From Trichobilharzia regenti (taxonomy: Eukaryota; Platyhelminthes; Trematoda; Strigeidida; Schistosomatidae), in the NCBI GenBank assembly GCA_944472135.2, contig OX235270.1:58099267-58163266 (forward strand): a DNA stretch of 64,000 nt, read 5' to 3'. The first letter of the stretch is position 1. Every line of letters starts with the position of its first letter. Made by a program: the position numbers and the translations under genes. Positions 50,701-53,809 of this stretch are shown here, piece by piece. Under the pieces are notes generated by a model. The model saw only the letters and a program-made list of their open reading frames with translations, ran no database searches and was not told the DNA's origin.

Positions 50701-53700
50701 TGGGCGACTTTTCGTCCCCCTCTTTAACCACGGGCCAATCGCCAACCAATCAGAACAGTTTATCGCACGCTGACCTGGCCGACTTTTAATGTGGTTAAAA
50801 TGTATATGATGCGTTCTTCTTTTATACAAAAAGTCCGTTGCCATTTCTCTTATCCTTCCGCCGTTACAATTTCCTTTCCTAAGTGTGGCAAGTAGAACCG
50901 ACTTACCTTTGTAAAACGTTCTACGTTATCTTAAGAGTCAATTGTCAACGAAAACGTTTTGAAAGACACAATTAATCCATTAAAGTATTTATAAGAATAG
51001 GGCTTTCAATGTTAACTTTCATAAATTACCTCTTCTTGAACACTTCCACGTTTTAAAGCAGTCCATGATTGGTCTGGATTATAGGTGATTGTAGTTGCGC
51101 TGCCGAAATCGCACAATTTAATAATGAAGTTATCGGTAAGCAAAAGATTTTCAATTTTCAAGTCGCGATGTATTACAGGTGGGCACTGATTATGCATATG
51201 TTGAACAGCTCGACAGCACTGGTGGAAAATTTGTAATATAACGTTGGTAGACAATGGAGTATCACTTCGTGGTACCGGCAAATATTCATTTAACTGTCCG
51301 CCTGTAAAAATAAAGTACAAACAATACTAAGATGAAAACATCCCATATTCTACTAATTCTTTGTAGTCATTTCTTCGACATCATTGGTATCAGGCGGAAA
51401 TTAACAATAAGAAAGACACAAACCAAAATCTGATAGACCTGTTTGGGTAAAAATTATGATAATCCATTTTACGGTGAAATGACAAATAGCTTCCAATTTT
51501 AGAGTGCGATACTTTAATTATAACCCTTACCATATCAGTAAACAGTACCAAAAACAGATGAAACAATGTTGTTCGGGATTAGTGCTTCATTCCGTTTGGA
51601 ACTCTTTAGTTCGATTTAACTGCATTCCTAGCCAGCGATGGTATTCCCACTAAGACTCGACCCATCAACCATCGTTTCAAACAATAATGTGTTATGTGCC
51701 AGTTTACGAAGAGATTATATATATATATATATTCACTTCAGATATGTCTATGGATTTTGCTAAAGATTTATTGACTACATTATCTAAAGCATTAAAACAG
51801 TGTATGTGAATTGGAAATGATTAACTCCAAGTCTTATGTAGAGCGTCTATCACACCAGTCTTTAAGATTAAGGATAGACCCTCCTATACTGTCCACAAGC
51901 GGATAAGGTTGACAAATATAGTGCCTAAGATCCTACTGCACATAATCATTCGGTAAGTGAATGGAGCTCGGGAAGTGTAAGCCCGAGACAATTTAGCACG
52001 TCTCCGGTATTCCACGAAGTTAGATCAAACTGTAATCAAAGGGAAGAGCGTGGATTGGCTGAATAGGTTGACCAATTTCTGAAAAATTTACAAAATACAT
52101 TTTGCAAATGAAAAACTTCGAAATCACACTTAGTCTGATCCAGAACACATTAACTGGATATATACGAGTCGATAATTAGCAACTACGGAATATATAAACA
52201 AGATTTTACTAAGGATAGAACCATGGCATTTTTGTAGAGACTGATCAATTCAACCAGTGATGTTTCAAAATAAAGTTGTAGTATTTATTAGTGAATACCA
52301 TAGTTAACATTCAGTTGTTAACTTTGTCTACAGCTGTTATGATATTCGCTCACACATCTATTATTAGAAATGAAGTGCTTTTTCGTCCCACCTCCAGAAA
52401 ATATGAACCAGAATATAAGCAAATAAGGAAATCCAATGTTATATTTAAAGTGAGTGTGACCCACTGAGAATAAAAGCATAACTTCTGTATATTAGAAGAG
52501 ACGCTGAAAAATATCGAAATGAGGCCTCGAATATATACTATAATTATGTAAACTAGACTGAAATAAATGTAATTGGAAGCCTACAACTAAATTGTACACT
52601 TATATATGCCTAAGTGATCTAGGATACCACTTACTGACAACACCTGAATTTCAATTCTTGTAAAACCCTATCAGATTTTCTAACCACTCATTAGGCGAAT
52701 TACCTACGACAAACTACTACTCTTCACAAGGTTATTTGGTAAAATCTCAACACATCCAGAAGGTTAAAATTCTCAGTATTTCAGCTAAAGAAGATATGCT
52801 TCATACAGTAAAGCTTTCGAAACACACCCTAATTTTTTAAAATGTGACTTTAGGATTTTGCATTCTTCCAAGACATTTACAGCACAATCTAAGTAGTTGC
52901 AAAGTATTGCTTTCCGTTTACGTCGTCGAAAGCAGTATAACAAAAAGGTTTTATAGTTTCTTGTCCATCGAGGGTTTTAACGAAGTCAAAATGGTCGTAT
53001 TACACCAACCAAAGGAAAAGTGATGAGAGGAAGATTTCAAAATGCTTTGGGTATCGACGTAGAAAATAGTCCTCCTCAGGAGCGAAATATAAATTAGGAT
53101 GATTATTGTCCTATAAACTACGAAATCAAAAATATAATCTATAGAATAAAACTATGCTTAAAATGAACCAAATAACTACGTCACAACCCATTAAGTCAGT
53201 GACTACTTGAAGAGTGTGAATTAAAGCTATGAATATCGAAGAGTCAATATAGGAAACATCATTACAACTATTTTCGAAAATGCCTTCACATACACTGAAA
53301 ACTGTGAACTGACCTTTACAGAACTCTGTGAGTATTAAAAACTCAGTACCAACACCCTTCACTTTCTCTCTACCAACAGATGCTGCACTGAAAAACTTGA
53401 GGATATTGGGGTGTCCACTTAATTGTTTCTACAGATAAAACATCATAAGTAGCATGAAAACCTCAGTAACATACCAGCAAACGAACTTCATGAATAATCA
53501 GATCTGCTGAAGCTTTGTCGTGTGCAAGCATTCGCTAAAGATACGAACAAACTCAGATAAGATGAAACTATACCTTTAAAGCATACAAAGTGTTTTCATT
53601 TACATCCTGAGCTTCATACACAATTCCATAACCACCTTCAGCAATAACTCGTTTTACTTTCAGATTTAACTGTCCAACAGATATACTACTTCCAAGGATT

Positions 53701-53768
53701 TCATTCTCATTCTTGTTGGTATTTGAAGTAGCAAAATAATTGAATGCGGACTTCAAGTAATCAGCCAT
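12902..53768 (-). CDS. GAK: Cyclin-G-associated kinase / auxilin-2 (GAK), 20 exons
   Basis: The gene spans 40.9 kb and encodes 1400 residues once 20 exons are joined; exon phases agree at every junction and introns have GT/AG ends. Domains: a Numb-associated-family kinase, residues about 38-320 (glycine loop [10 protein letters not shown], Lys65, alphaC Glu81, HRD Asp170, DFG Asp188); a PTEN-like domain, about 455-620 (P-loop HCTDGKTLS at 571-579, lacking the catalytic Arg, as in auxilins); a C2 domain, about 620-780; a disordered clathrin/AP-2 binding segment, about 820-1260 (NPF, DPF, DLL); and a J domain, about 1290-1385, with HPD at 1359-1361. In the known family the protein loads Hsc70 onto clathrin coats to uncoat vesicles and phosphorylates adaptor mu subunits, acting at coated vesicles and the trans-Golgi. 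Human GAK is 1311 residues. Start chosen at the first ATG in frame after a probable splice acceptor. Expression is not shown by sequence. Confidence 0.93.
13330..13400 (+). repeat. Relative of the foldback repeat at 62.4-62.9 kb
   Basis: The string tgttctcttctgagctgatc, then gaagctttcactgtc and caatatcttcagagcatgg, matches the arms of the inverted repeat at 62440-62515 / 62803-62878 with a short deletion. It lies in GAK intron 19 and has only one arm here. Confidence 0.5.
13528..13701 (-). CDS. GAK: GAK exon 19 (J-domain core, HPD)
   Basis: Residues 1305-1362, acceptor ttctttttag-type and donor gttagc. Contains [38 protein letters not shown], then [15 protein letters not shown]. This is the auxilin-type J domain, with the HPD tripeptide (1359-1361) that stimulates Hsc70 ATP hydrolysis. 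The WVxM/VGMADL block is specific to the auxilin/GAK subclass of J proteins. Confidence 0.96.
14590..15395 (+). pseudogene. CR1-like non-LTR retrotransposon, 3' end
   Basis: In GAK intron 18, opposite to the gene. The open frame 14552-14950 contains [20 protein letters not shown], then [20 protein letters not shown] and [12 protein letters not shown]. This is the C-terminal region of CR1/SR1-type reverse-transcriptase proteins (pattern [19 protein letters not shown]). A frame change near 14900 leads into a second frame with the end of the protein ([20 protein letters not shown]). The unit ends tggaataaagctattatctt and a TTATC-type short repeat tail near 15383-15398. It is 5'-truncated, with no reverse-transcriptase catalytic core left. 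Confidence 0.8.
15600..15760 (-). mobile_element. Hammerhead-type SINE remnant, subfamily with ACAGCTGT stem III
   Basis: Minus orientation, GAK intron 18. A tRNA-like head (gtggcttaatggtatacgag; B box ggattcgaatcc at 15681-15692) runs directly into tcccagactaggacgaaac, then the palindrome ACAGCTGT at 15654-15661 and C plus cagtactcccagg. That is hammerhead stem II, the GAAA core and stem III with its cleavage triplet. The CUGAUGA half of the core and the 5' strand of stem I are missing, deleted between the B box and stem II. Related to the unit at 28735-28935. Confidence 0.65.
15890..15985 (+). repeat. tRNA-like fragment, possible SINE head
   Basis: atgtggctcactggttcaag and ggggttcacgatgcagac resemble A- and B-box halves spaced as in a tRNA-derived SINE. 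There is no tail, duplication or second copy, so this is only a hint. Confidence 0.3.
16213..16532 (-). CDS. GAK: GAK exon 18 (disordered linker into J domain)
   Basis: Residues 1198-1304. Acceptor cctgtcag, donor gtaatg, phases fit both neighbours. The middle is Ser/Thr/Asn-rich. [11 protein letters not shown] gives an AP-2/clathrin-type DLL motif, and the end ([20 protein letters not shown]) matches the helix before the auxilin J domain (PKTIAEMRKQDLAKDTDP in GAK). Confidence 0.93.
17240..17275 (+). repeat. Short 3'-end relic of a non-LTR element
   Basis: cactgttcaggaataaagct followed by gttattattac matches the 3' end of the unit at 37490-38225 (gactgtttggaataaagctg and TTA repeats). It lies in GAK intron 17. 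Confidence 0.4.
17820..18600 (-). CDS. GAK: GAK exon 17 (clathrin/adaptor-binding segment)
   Basis: Residues 938-1197, the longest exon (781 bases). Begins [13 protein letters not shown], matching VDLLGLHSE in vertebrate GAK. It is low-complexity and Ser/Thr/Asn-rich, with NPF at 971-973 and 1053-1055, DPF at 1056-1058 and 1146-1148, and DDLF at about 1005. NPF is the usual ligand of EH domains, and DPF binds the AP-2 appendage. The length and content suggest a flexible arm that recruits coat proteins; binding itself is inference from motifs. Confidence 0.94.
19206..19503 (+). mobile_element. Solo LTR of a Gypsy-type element, with 4-base target duplication
   Basis: Starts TGTGGTGAGAGCTGGCTG and ends ctgtcgttACA, with AATG on both sides (19202-19205 and 19504-19507). 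It shares its start, the caaccaatca repeats and the 3' stretch caataaacgatctgttgcct with the LTRs at 50364-50698 and 59627-59964. No internal sequence is present, so it is the product of recombination between two LTRs. Lies in GAK intron 16, opposite to the gene. Confidence 0.85.
19670..20010 (-). CDS. GAK: GAK exon 16 (disordered segment after C2)
   Basis: Residues 824-937. Joined to exon 15 it gives SDFGRFNRKP, the counterpart of SKFGKPELP in vertebrate GAK. The rest is polar, rich in Asn, Gln and Ser, with [10 protein letters not shown] as a possible clathrin/adaptor motif. Acceptor ttttcatag, donor gtaagt. Confidence 0.92.
21865..22091 (-). CDS. GAK: GAK exon 15 (end of C2 domain)
   Basis: Residues 748-823. 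Contains SDLDHLD, then [19 protein letters not shown] and SILSDFG. These align with the last C2 strands and the following linker of GAK (YDLDACD, LFQVNLEVEV, PPWEN, DILSKFG). The acceptor aacag is taken inside a longer open frame because this gives the phase required by exon 14. Confidence 0.94.
22637..22807 (-). pseudogene. Penelope-like endonuclease C-terminal fragment
   Basis: A 56-codon frame in GAK intron 14. [20 protein letters not shown], then [11 protein letters not shown] and QVIAIR follows the pattern of the C-terminal end of Penelope-like GIY-YIG domains (S..AxHLIDxxH...F.VxY......L...AxAIR). The GIY-YIG start is not next to it. I first weighed it as a missing GAK exon because CAG|GTAATA looks like a donor, but the sequence does not match GAK and the gene closes without it. 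Confidence 0.5.
24290..24740 (+). pseudogene. RTE-like 3' fragment
   Basis: In GAK intron 14, plus strand. Broken code for the TLLYGSxxW region at about 24325-24350 is followed by [11 protein letters not shown] near 24490 and the final WRxxVKAxCSTRN region at 24680-24720. A short agtaatagtaataac tail follows. Same family as 4031-4335 and 10015-11050; 5'-truncated and full of stops. Confidence 0.7.
25909..25988 (-). CDS. GAK: GAK exon 14 (C2 strands)
   Basis: Residues 722-747, [20 protein letters not shown], then TELIYF. It matches MASMKMFQIQFHTGFV..NATTVKF of GAK. Acceptor ctgttacag, donor gtgagt. An alternative acceptor six bases downstream (attag) is rejected because it would break the frame within the exon. 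Confidence 0.9.
26935..27122 (-). mobile_element. tRNA-headed SINE, subfamily B
   Basis: Minus orientation, GAK intron 13. The head tgtgcgtcggtggcacagta and B-box-like ggttcgatccc are followed by a body with catatctatggtcggcctgc and gggctaccgatatcac. It ends gaaattccatacttgtaccc-type sequence, then aatcaagctgtaatca. The head is shared with subfamily A but the 3' body is different. Other copies at 39401-39594 and 46735-46930. Confidence 0.75.
27882..27996 (-). CDS. GAK: GAK exon 13 (C2 strands)
   Basis: Residues 683-721. [20 protein letters not shown], then [18 protein letters not shown], aligns with FKIEDGKAVIPLGVTVQGDVLIVIYHARSTLGG of GAK. Acceptor tttatcag, donor gtatat. Confidence 0.94.
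28044..28085 (-). repeat. Block shared with the hammerhead SINE region at 39 kb
   Basis: Minus strand ctgagaccaagcacttcg, then ccaaacaatcgacgggaaaa, matches plus strand 39063-39102 nearly base for base. It probably belongs to the same SINE family's downstream body. Confidence 0.5.
28735..28935 (-). mobile_element. Hammerhead-bearing SINE, minus orientation
   Basis: A tRNA-like head (gccaccagtgattgagtggt; B-box-like gagttctaacccc) precedes a hammerhead-like region and a tail (caggttttccaatggttc, aaccaatcaaatccgtagaa). It lies in GAK intron 12 on the same strand as the gene, so it would be transcribed within the pre-mRNA. The tail matches that of the remnant at 15600-15760. Confidence 0.7.
28800..28866 (-). 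ncRNA. Degenerate type I hammerhead ribozyme
   Basis: Read on the minus strand: GTGGGTG (stem I, paired with CACCCAC downstream), CTGATGA at 28851-28845, stem II around tcccaaactgggg, then TGAATC where CGAAAC is expected, then attC as cleavage triplet. The CUGAUGA half of the core is intact and GAA is kept, but A15.1 is T, so the stem III base pair next to the core is lost. Activity is unlikely or weak. Identification is by motif order and outer stem I pairing. Confidence 0.6.
29700..29955 (-). pseudogene. RTE-like 3' fragment
   Basis: GAK intron 12, minus strand. The code corresponding to '[19 protein letters not shown]' and '[12 protein letters not shown]' is readable at about 29895-29740, followed by a tataataatac-type tail. 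It is a short 5'-truncated RTE-like 3' end on the same strand as GAK, 20 bases upstream of exon 12's donor side. Confidence 0.6.
29976..30056 (-). CDS. GAK: GAK exon 12 (C2 strands)
   Basis: Residues 656-682. With one base pair of phase from exon 11 it reads [20 protein letters not shown], then TDYDNL. This aligns with SGCRPFCEVYVGDERVASTSQEYDKM of GAK. Acceptor is an eleven-base run ending ttttttag, donor gtaatt. Confidence 0.94.
30400..31060 (-). pseudogene. Non-LTR retrotransposon C-terminal fragment
   Basis: GAK intron 11, minus strand. Frame one (30958-30767) has [20 protein letters not shown], then [17 protein letters not shown]. Frame two (30828-30526) has [20 protein letters not shown] and [11 protein letters not shown]. 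The two overlap through one frameshift near 30800. It matches the open frame at 44428-45099 (same [29 protein letters not shown] order), so it is the same family, not the family of the intact element next to it at 31340. Confidence 0.8.
31325..31339. repeat. Target-site duplication, left copy
   Basis: ATTATGACAAATGCC, repeated exactly at 34947-34961. Confidence 0.92.
31699..31842 (+). CDS. Short ORF upstream of and overlapping the RTE-like ORF
   Basis: A 47-codon frame with an ATG start, or longer if a non-ATG start upstream is used. It ends in TGA at 31840-31842, so stop and the next start share ATGA (31839-31842). The protein has no domain I recognise. RTE-1 of nematodes is known to have a similarly small ORF1 that overlaps ORF2, so this may be the counterpart and may support reinitiation. 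It could equally be chance in a leader of about 500 bases. Confidence 0.4.
   Translation: MNRTPVTGCQWIVDSLLHSYCLVGHTWLCKGRAMLGTSLVPNSHETS
31839..34931 (+). CDS. RTE-like retrotransposon polyprotein: AP endonuclease plus reverse transcriptase
   Basis: 1030 residues, uninterrupted. The N-terminal apurinic-type endonuclease has NVR (48-50), Glu77 in CLSEVRL, GDWNA (188-192), IDYI (257-260) and SDH (287-289), all the catalytic positions of the fold. Reverse-transcriptase blocks: [15 protein letters not shown] (583-597), [10 protein letters not shown] (616-625), FIDFRAAFD with Asp653 (651-659), [12 protein letters not shown] (709-720) and the active site FADD (752-755). The C-terminal part has [24 protein letters not shown] and [13 protein letters not shown], usual for this group. 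Role: nicks target DNA and copies its own mRNA there (target-primed reverse transcription). No gag-like ORF, as in RTE elements. All visible catalytic residues are present, so it may be active. Host-gene strand is opposite. Confidence 0.93.
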   Translation: MNSLTNNSHHATAFPVSDAPCAHPVASVKSKLAGKLTLRNQLFVGCWNVRTLLDPGSQSITMRSLYDYKVDIACLSEVRLPDHGSRRIAVPGTDSSFWLLHSGPQNNSGQHGVAFALSNKANNALISFEPVNSRVAVARFKGSPLDISVLAVYAPTLDSDESIKDEFYDNLQEAINKIPKRDVLIVAGDWNARTGPSDDATKHILGKHGLDQRCRNGDRLLAFSDYNRLYITNTRFQHPRKHLLTWYSNDGRTAHQIDYILVRSRWISSVEDCRSYRGAEAGNKGGSDHTLVRAKFKLRLTTRQKARPPKRINVAPLQCSTKRQALSKQIQAELSAADEPTSTSSNTPETRWNHFKEVVSKASMSHLGTTSKKQKDWISEHTMHLSSQARDARLAKSPVYRSLRRKATQSARNDRNRYWSNVATNMEAASNVGDFGKLYRLIRQSSGKRLNSHAVLRTASGEIISDTNGKMERWAEHFKQLLNRDAGQPSHRPIRHLPTPYVVDCDPPTPTEIAKTINRLRNKKAPGEDGLPPEIYKACTPALIDSLHSLFCSIWESETIPSDWSTSVLLPFHKKGDRSICENYRGISLIDIAAKVFVSILLNRFAAERHVRTRPNQAGFRPGRGCVDQLFTLRRILEHRDKFQQPTVACFIDFRAAFDSVDRGALWYLMELDGVPTKLINLLRSYYSNTKARVRVNGEESRTFEVTSGVRQGCPASPILFNFTIDWILRHALTEHHGVQLSPDIHITDLEFADDVVLLAENFPDMQQALDQINHLASTIGLKINTSKTKMFSNTSTSNDEILSLNGAPIEIVPSFRYLGSIMLPNGQAKNEVNARISNARNAFLQLRSVLWSKREISLRTKIRVYQASIRPVLLYGCETWPLRAEDLRRLEVVDHWCLRLILHVRWQDKLSNEEVRRRCYNINQIPVLVQQRRLRWFGHVLRRPDDDLVKSVLNPSPLPSWRCRRGGQLKTWLGTVKADMECLGLQTVYGLRMWNKNWITLSQNLASDRRAWAAMIRDVHEAGSSSRRR
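34947..34961. repeat. Target-site duplication, right copy
   Basis: Second exact copy of ATTATGACAAATGCC, directly after the element's aagtaaagtaaa end. Confidence 0.92.
34962..35984. other. GAK intron 11 sequence, nothing recognised
   Basis: AT-rich, no protein motif. A cgaaacgtcatcag string near 35427 prompted a hammerhead check that failed (see rejected items). Confidence 0.35.
35985..36360 (-). pseudogene. RTE-like 3' fragment
   Basis: GAK intron 11, minus strand. The frame 36336-36130 has [20 protein letters not shown] then [20 protein letters not shown]. This is the RTE-like region just before RRKWxWIGHTL, whose broken code continues to about 36020. Same family as the old copy at 3700-7200. 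Confidence 0.7.
36365..37480. other. GAK intron 11 sequence, nothing recognised
   Basis: AT-rich sequence without protein motifs or ordered repeats that I can see. Confidence 0.35.
37490..38225 (+). mobile_element. Decayed 3' region of a non-LTR element with (TTA)n tail
   Basis: GAK intron 11. The portion from about 37860 (ttccacaacttgaactgct, gcgcgaagttctacgtcgg) parallels the 3' untranslated region after the frame at 44428-45099. The unit ends ctgtttggaataaagctgtt and a TTA run at 38185-38225, a microsatellite-like tail. No readable coding frame remains. Confidence 0.55.
38440..38540 (-). repeat. Copy of the CAGA-containing 3' UTR block
   Basis: Minus strand: cttcggtgccaagttctatgttg, then aatccagacagacagacag. 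It matches 45228-45273 nearly exactly and is a 3' relic of the family at 44428-45290. Confidence 0.6.
38933..38985 (+). ncRNA. Hammerhead ribozyme remnant, copy 1 (CUGAU deleted)
   Basis: GGTGAC-GAG, stem II gtcccaaataggac, GAAA, stem III palindrome ATGCGCAT (38958-38965), C at the cleavage site, then ctggattccactgcta and GTCACC. It matches the known Schistosoma SINE/satellite hammerhead, but the inner stem I strand and the first part of CUGAUGA are gone: GGTGAC, which should pair with the distal GTCACC, runs straight into GAG. It should therefore be inactive. GAK intron 11, opposite strand to the gene. Confidence 0.75.
39063..39102 (+). repeat. Downstream block of the hammerhead SINE family
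   Basis: gagaccaagcacttcgctcc and atcgacgggaaaa recur on the minus strand at 28044-28085. It lies between hammerhead copies 1 and 2. Confidence 0.5.
39145..39345 (+). mobile_element. SINE with tRNA-like head and hammerhead block
   Basis: A-box TGGCCCAAGTGG (39153-39164), B-box-like GGTTGGAGCC (39206-39215), then a hammerhead domain (39251-39322) and ctagtcaccatccaccaatt. This is the layout of the schistosome alpha-type SINE, in which an RNA polymerase III transcript carries a hammerhead. The tail beyond about 39330 is not clearly bounded and I see no target duplication. GAK intron 11, opposite to the gene. Confidence 0.8.
39251..39322 (+). ncRNA. Hammerhead ribozyme, copy 2, core point mutations
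   Basis: gtacaaCCAG / ATGACGAG (39261-39268) / stem II tcccaaatagga / CGAAAT / palindrome ATGCGCAT (39285-39292) / cleavage base T / CTGGattgaactgcta. CCAG pairs with CTGG as stem I. Against the consensus CUGAUGAG, C3 is A and U7 is C. Position 7 tolerates change, but C3 must pair with G8, so cleavage is expected to be lost. The cleavage base is U rather than C, which is allowed. The distal gctagtcaccatcc matches the family's stem I end. Confidence 0.8.
39401..39594 (+). mobile_element. tRNA-headed SINE, subfamily B, with A tail
   Basis: Head gtgcgtcggtggcacagtgg, B box ggggttcgagccc. The body has gatatctatggtcggcctgc and gggctaccgatatccatgct. It ends accaaaaatacagtgtggaa and an A run at 39581-39593. 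The head is shared with subfamily A; the body is not. Lies 50 bases after the hammerhead SINE, same orientation. No clear target duplication. Confidence 0.8.
39976..40089 (-). CDS. GAK: GAK exon 11 (start of C2 domain)
   Basis: Residues 618-655. [20 protein letters not shown], then [17 protein letters not shown], aligns with YIEYMCDMVAEEPITPHSKPILVRAVVMTPVPLFSKQ of GAK. Acceptor caatttag, donor gtgagt. Confidence 0.95.
40660..40800 (+). repeat. tRNA-like B-box relic
   Basis: gtctctgactgtagcactag, then gtggattcgaaccct, resembles a tRNA-type A/B-box pair, with catccaggttttcctg-like sequence after it. No second copy or duplication was found, so this is weak. GAK intron 10. Confidence 0.3.
40927..41341 (-). 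CDS. GAK: GAK exon 10 (PTEN-like domain core)
   Basis: Residues 480-617. [10 protein letters not shown], then [38 protein letters not shown] and the P-loop [10 protein letters not shown] (571-580). The P-loop matches HCMDGRAAS of GAK. It keeps Cys572 but has no Arg at the phosphate-binding position, so lipid-binding rather than phosphatase activity is expected, as in auxilin. Acceptor ctctcttag, donor gtatga. Confidence 0.95.
42102..42151 (-). CDS. GAK: GAK exon 9 (start of PTEN-like domain)
   Basis: Residues 463-479, the 50-base exon reading [16 protein letters not shown]. It corresponds to AKGDLDISYITSRIA of GAK. Too short to show as an ORF, but both splice sites and phases fit (acceptor tatttttag, donor gtcagt). 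Confidence 0.9.
43660..44002 (-). CDS. GAK: GAK exon 8 (linker between kinase and PTEN-like domain)
   Basis: Residues 349-462. Pro/Gln/Asn/Ser-rich, with [13 protein letters not shown] as a possible SH3-type ligand. It ends [20 protein letters not shown], then TKVIGSV, matching the GGTERLFTNLKDTSSKVIQSV amphipathic segment before the PTEN-like domain of GAK. Acceptor tactttag, donor gtaagt. Confidence 0.93.
44279..44331. repeat. (AT)n microsatellite
   Basis: About 26 uninterrupted TA units in GAK intron 7, just upstream of the non-LTR fragment. Confidence 0.95.
44365..45300 (+). mobile_element. 5'-truncated non-LTR retrotransposon, C-terminal frame open
   Basis: GAK intron 7, opposite to the gene. 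The open frame 44428-45099 is followed by a 3' untranslated part containing aacgtggcaactcgaactgc, ttcggtgccaagttctatg and CAGA repeats at 45259-45274. Relics of this 3' part lie at 4976-5149, 37860-37930, 38440-38540 and 59315-59355, so the family was active here repeatedly. Confidence 0.8.
44428..45099 (+). CDS. Non-LTR retrotransposon C-terminal domain (partial ORF)
   Basis: 223 codons with no stop. [20 protein letters not shown], then [76 protein letters not shown] and [12 protein letters not shown]. This is the thumb-and-tail part of an RTE-like reverse-transcriptase protein that follows the FADD active site. The catalytic core and endonuclease are missing, so it is a 5' truncation rather than a gene. 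The frame is clean, so the insertion is not very old. A minus-strand relative with a frameshift lies at 30400-31060. Confidence 0.85.
   Translation: MIGSEVIEHVDHFTYLGSCISTNGLIGDEISASIQKARVAFADLHHLWRRRDIRLSTKGRVYCLSVRSVLLYGSETWPIQVEDMKRLTAFDHRCLRSLSHVRWFHKVSNVDVRHRVLGKEGKSIDEAIKLHRWRWLGHVLRMPNHRLPRRALLADIGSGWKRASGGQTKTWHQSMKSLTVKLSQVGRCRLPGWGPRDSRNQWLETMGDMAQNRCQWRRCIQSL
45752..45925 (-). CDS. GAK: GAK exon 7 (end of kinase domain and linker)
   Basis: Residues 291-348. [20 protein letters not shown], then SELASMREV, aligns with MLQVNPEERLSIAEVVHQLQEIAAARNV, the last kinase helices, including the conserved Arg in SQRP. It ends in APTPTNQSV. The donor gtgagt is chosen among overlapping cagtcagtcagt repeats because only it gives the phase needed by exon 8. 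Confidence 0.92.
46735..46930 (+). mobile_element. tRNA-headed SINE, subfamily B
   Basis: Head ggtggtgcagaggttatgac, B box agggttcgatcccc. Body with gatatcaatagttgacctgt and gggctacctatatcacatgc. It ends accaaaaatacagtatggaa, then aatcaagctataatcaa and a TA run. GAK intron 6, opposite to the gene. More diverged than the copy at 39401. Confidence 0.75.
47108..47246 (-). CDS. GAK: GAK exon 6 (kinase C-lobe)
   Basis: Residues 245-290. [20 protein letters not shown], then [12 protein letters not shown], aligns with ALGCILYLLCFRQHPFEDGAKLRIVNGKYSIP of GAK. Acceptor attcaag, donor gtgagt. Confidence 0.95.
47697..47768. repeat. (AT)36 microsatellite
   Basis: 72 bases of pure TA repeat in GAK intron 5, the longest simple repeat in the window. 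Confidence 0.97.
48115..48200 (+). repeat. tRNA-like relic
   Basis: tagcccagctaatggagcac, then ccggtttaacagcccggagg and ggcatttcaggtcc, look like a degraded tRNA head. No second copy. GAK intron 5. Confidence 0.3.
48308..48397 (-). CDS. GAK: GAK exon 5 (kinase activation segment)
   Basis: Residues 215-244. [20 protein letters not shown], then [10 protein letters not shown], aligns with ITRNTTPMYRTPEIIDLYSNFPIGEKQDIW of GAK: the APE motif and the helix F Asp of the kinase. Acceptor cttcatag, donor gtaagt. Confidence 0.96.
49200..50363 (+). pseudogene. Internally deleted Gypsy-type pol (protease, start of RT, end of integrase)
   Basis: GAK intron 4, opposite to the gene. Frame 49329-49592 has [20 protein letters not shown], then [14 protein letters not shown], a retropepsin C-terminal half (ILGxDFL pattern). 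Frame 49632-49844 has [20 protein letters not shown], then [14 protein letters not shown], the entry to the reverse transcriptase. 49810-49905 has [20 protein letters not shown], the first RT block. At 50010-50130 the broken code gives [20 protein letters not shown], the C-terminal end of a Gypsy integrase. The RT active site, RNase H and integrase core are deleted in between. Followed directly by the LTR at 50364. Confidence 0.8.
50364..50698 (+). mobile_element. 3' LTR of the deleted Gypsy-type element
   Basis: Begins TGTGATGAGAGCTGGCTGCT and ends ccttgtcttgtgttgtACA. It shares tttccttaataaacgatctg then ttgcctggccc with the LTRs at 19206 and 59627; this holds the polyadenylation signal AATAAA. 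Sits right after the end of the integrase code, as a 3' LTR should. No 5' LTR is left. Confidence 0.8.
51030..51301 (-). CDS. GAK: GAK exon 4 (kinase catalytic core)
   Basis: Residues 124-214. GQLNEYLPV, then [33 protein letters not shown] with catalytic Asp170, and [11 protein letters not shown] with Asp188. The match to GAK ([31 protein letters not shown]) is strong. All catalytic residues are present. Acceptor tttttacag, donor gtaatt. Confidence 0.97.
53314..53428 (-). CDS. GAK: GAK exon 3 (kinase N-lobe)
   Basis: Residues 86-123. [20 protein letters not shown], then [10 protein letters not shown], aligns with KKLSGHPNIVQFCSAASIG and FLLLTELCK of GAK, through the hinge. Acceptor tatctgtag, donor gtcagt. 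Confidence 0.95.
53475..53534 (-). CDS. GAK: GAK exon 2 (kinase alphaC helix)
   Basis: Residues 66-85, 60 bases: [20 protein letters not shown], with Glu81 as the alphaC glutamate that pairs with Lys65. Flanked by introns of only 39 and 46 bases, both GT/AG (donor gtatgt, acceptor tatctttag). Confidence 0.93.
53574..53768 (-). CDS. GAK: GAK exon 1 (start, kinase glycine loop)
   Basis: Residues 1-65. [12 protein letters not shown], then [20 protein letters not shown] and [15 protein letters not shown], aligns with MSLLQSALDFL and LGELRLRVRRVLAEGGFAFVYEAQDVGSGREYALK of GAK. The ATG at 53768-53766 is used; the open frame extends upstream only through non-ATG codons. Donor gtatag. Confidence 0.95.
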
Positions 53769-53792
53769 CAAGATATCTTGAAGTCGGCACAC

Positions 53793-53800
53793 ACTATAAC
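53793..53800 (-). promoter_or_regulatory. Candidate splice acceptor 25 bases upstream of the GAK start
   Basis: gttctttatgttatag ends at 53794, giving a 25-base 5' untranslated exon part. In flatworms such a site could accept a spliced leader or an upstream untranslated exon. The sequence cannot tell which. Confidence 0.45.
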
Positions 53801-53809
53801 ATAAAGAAC

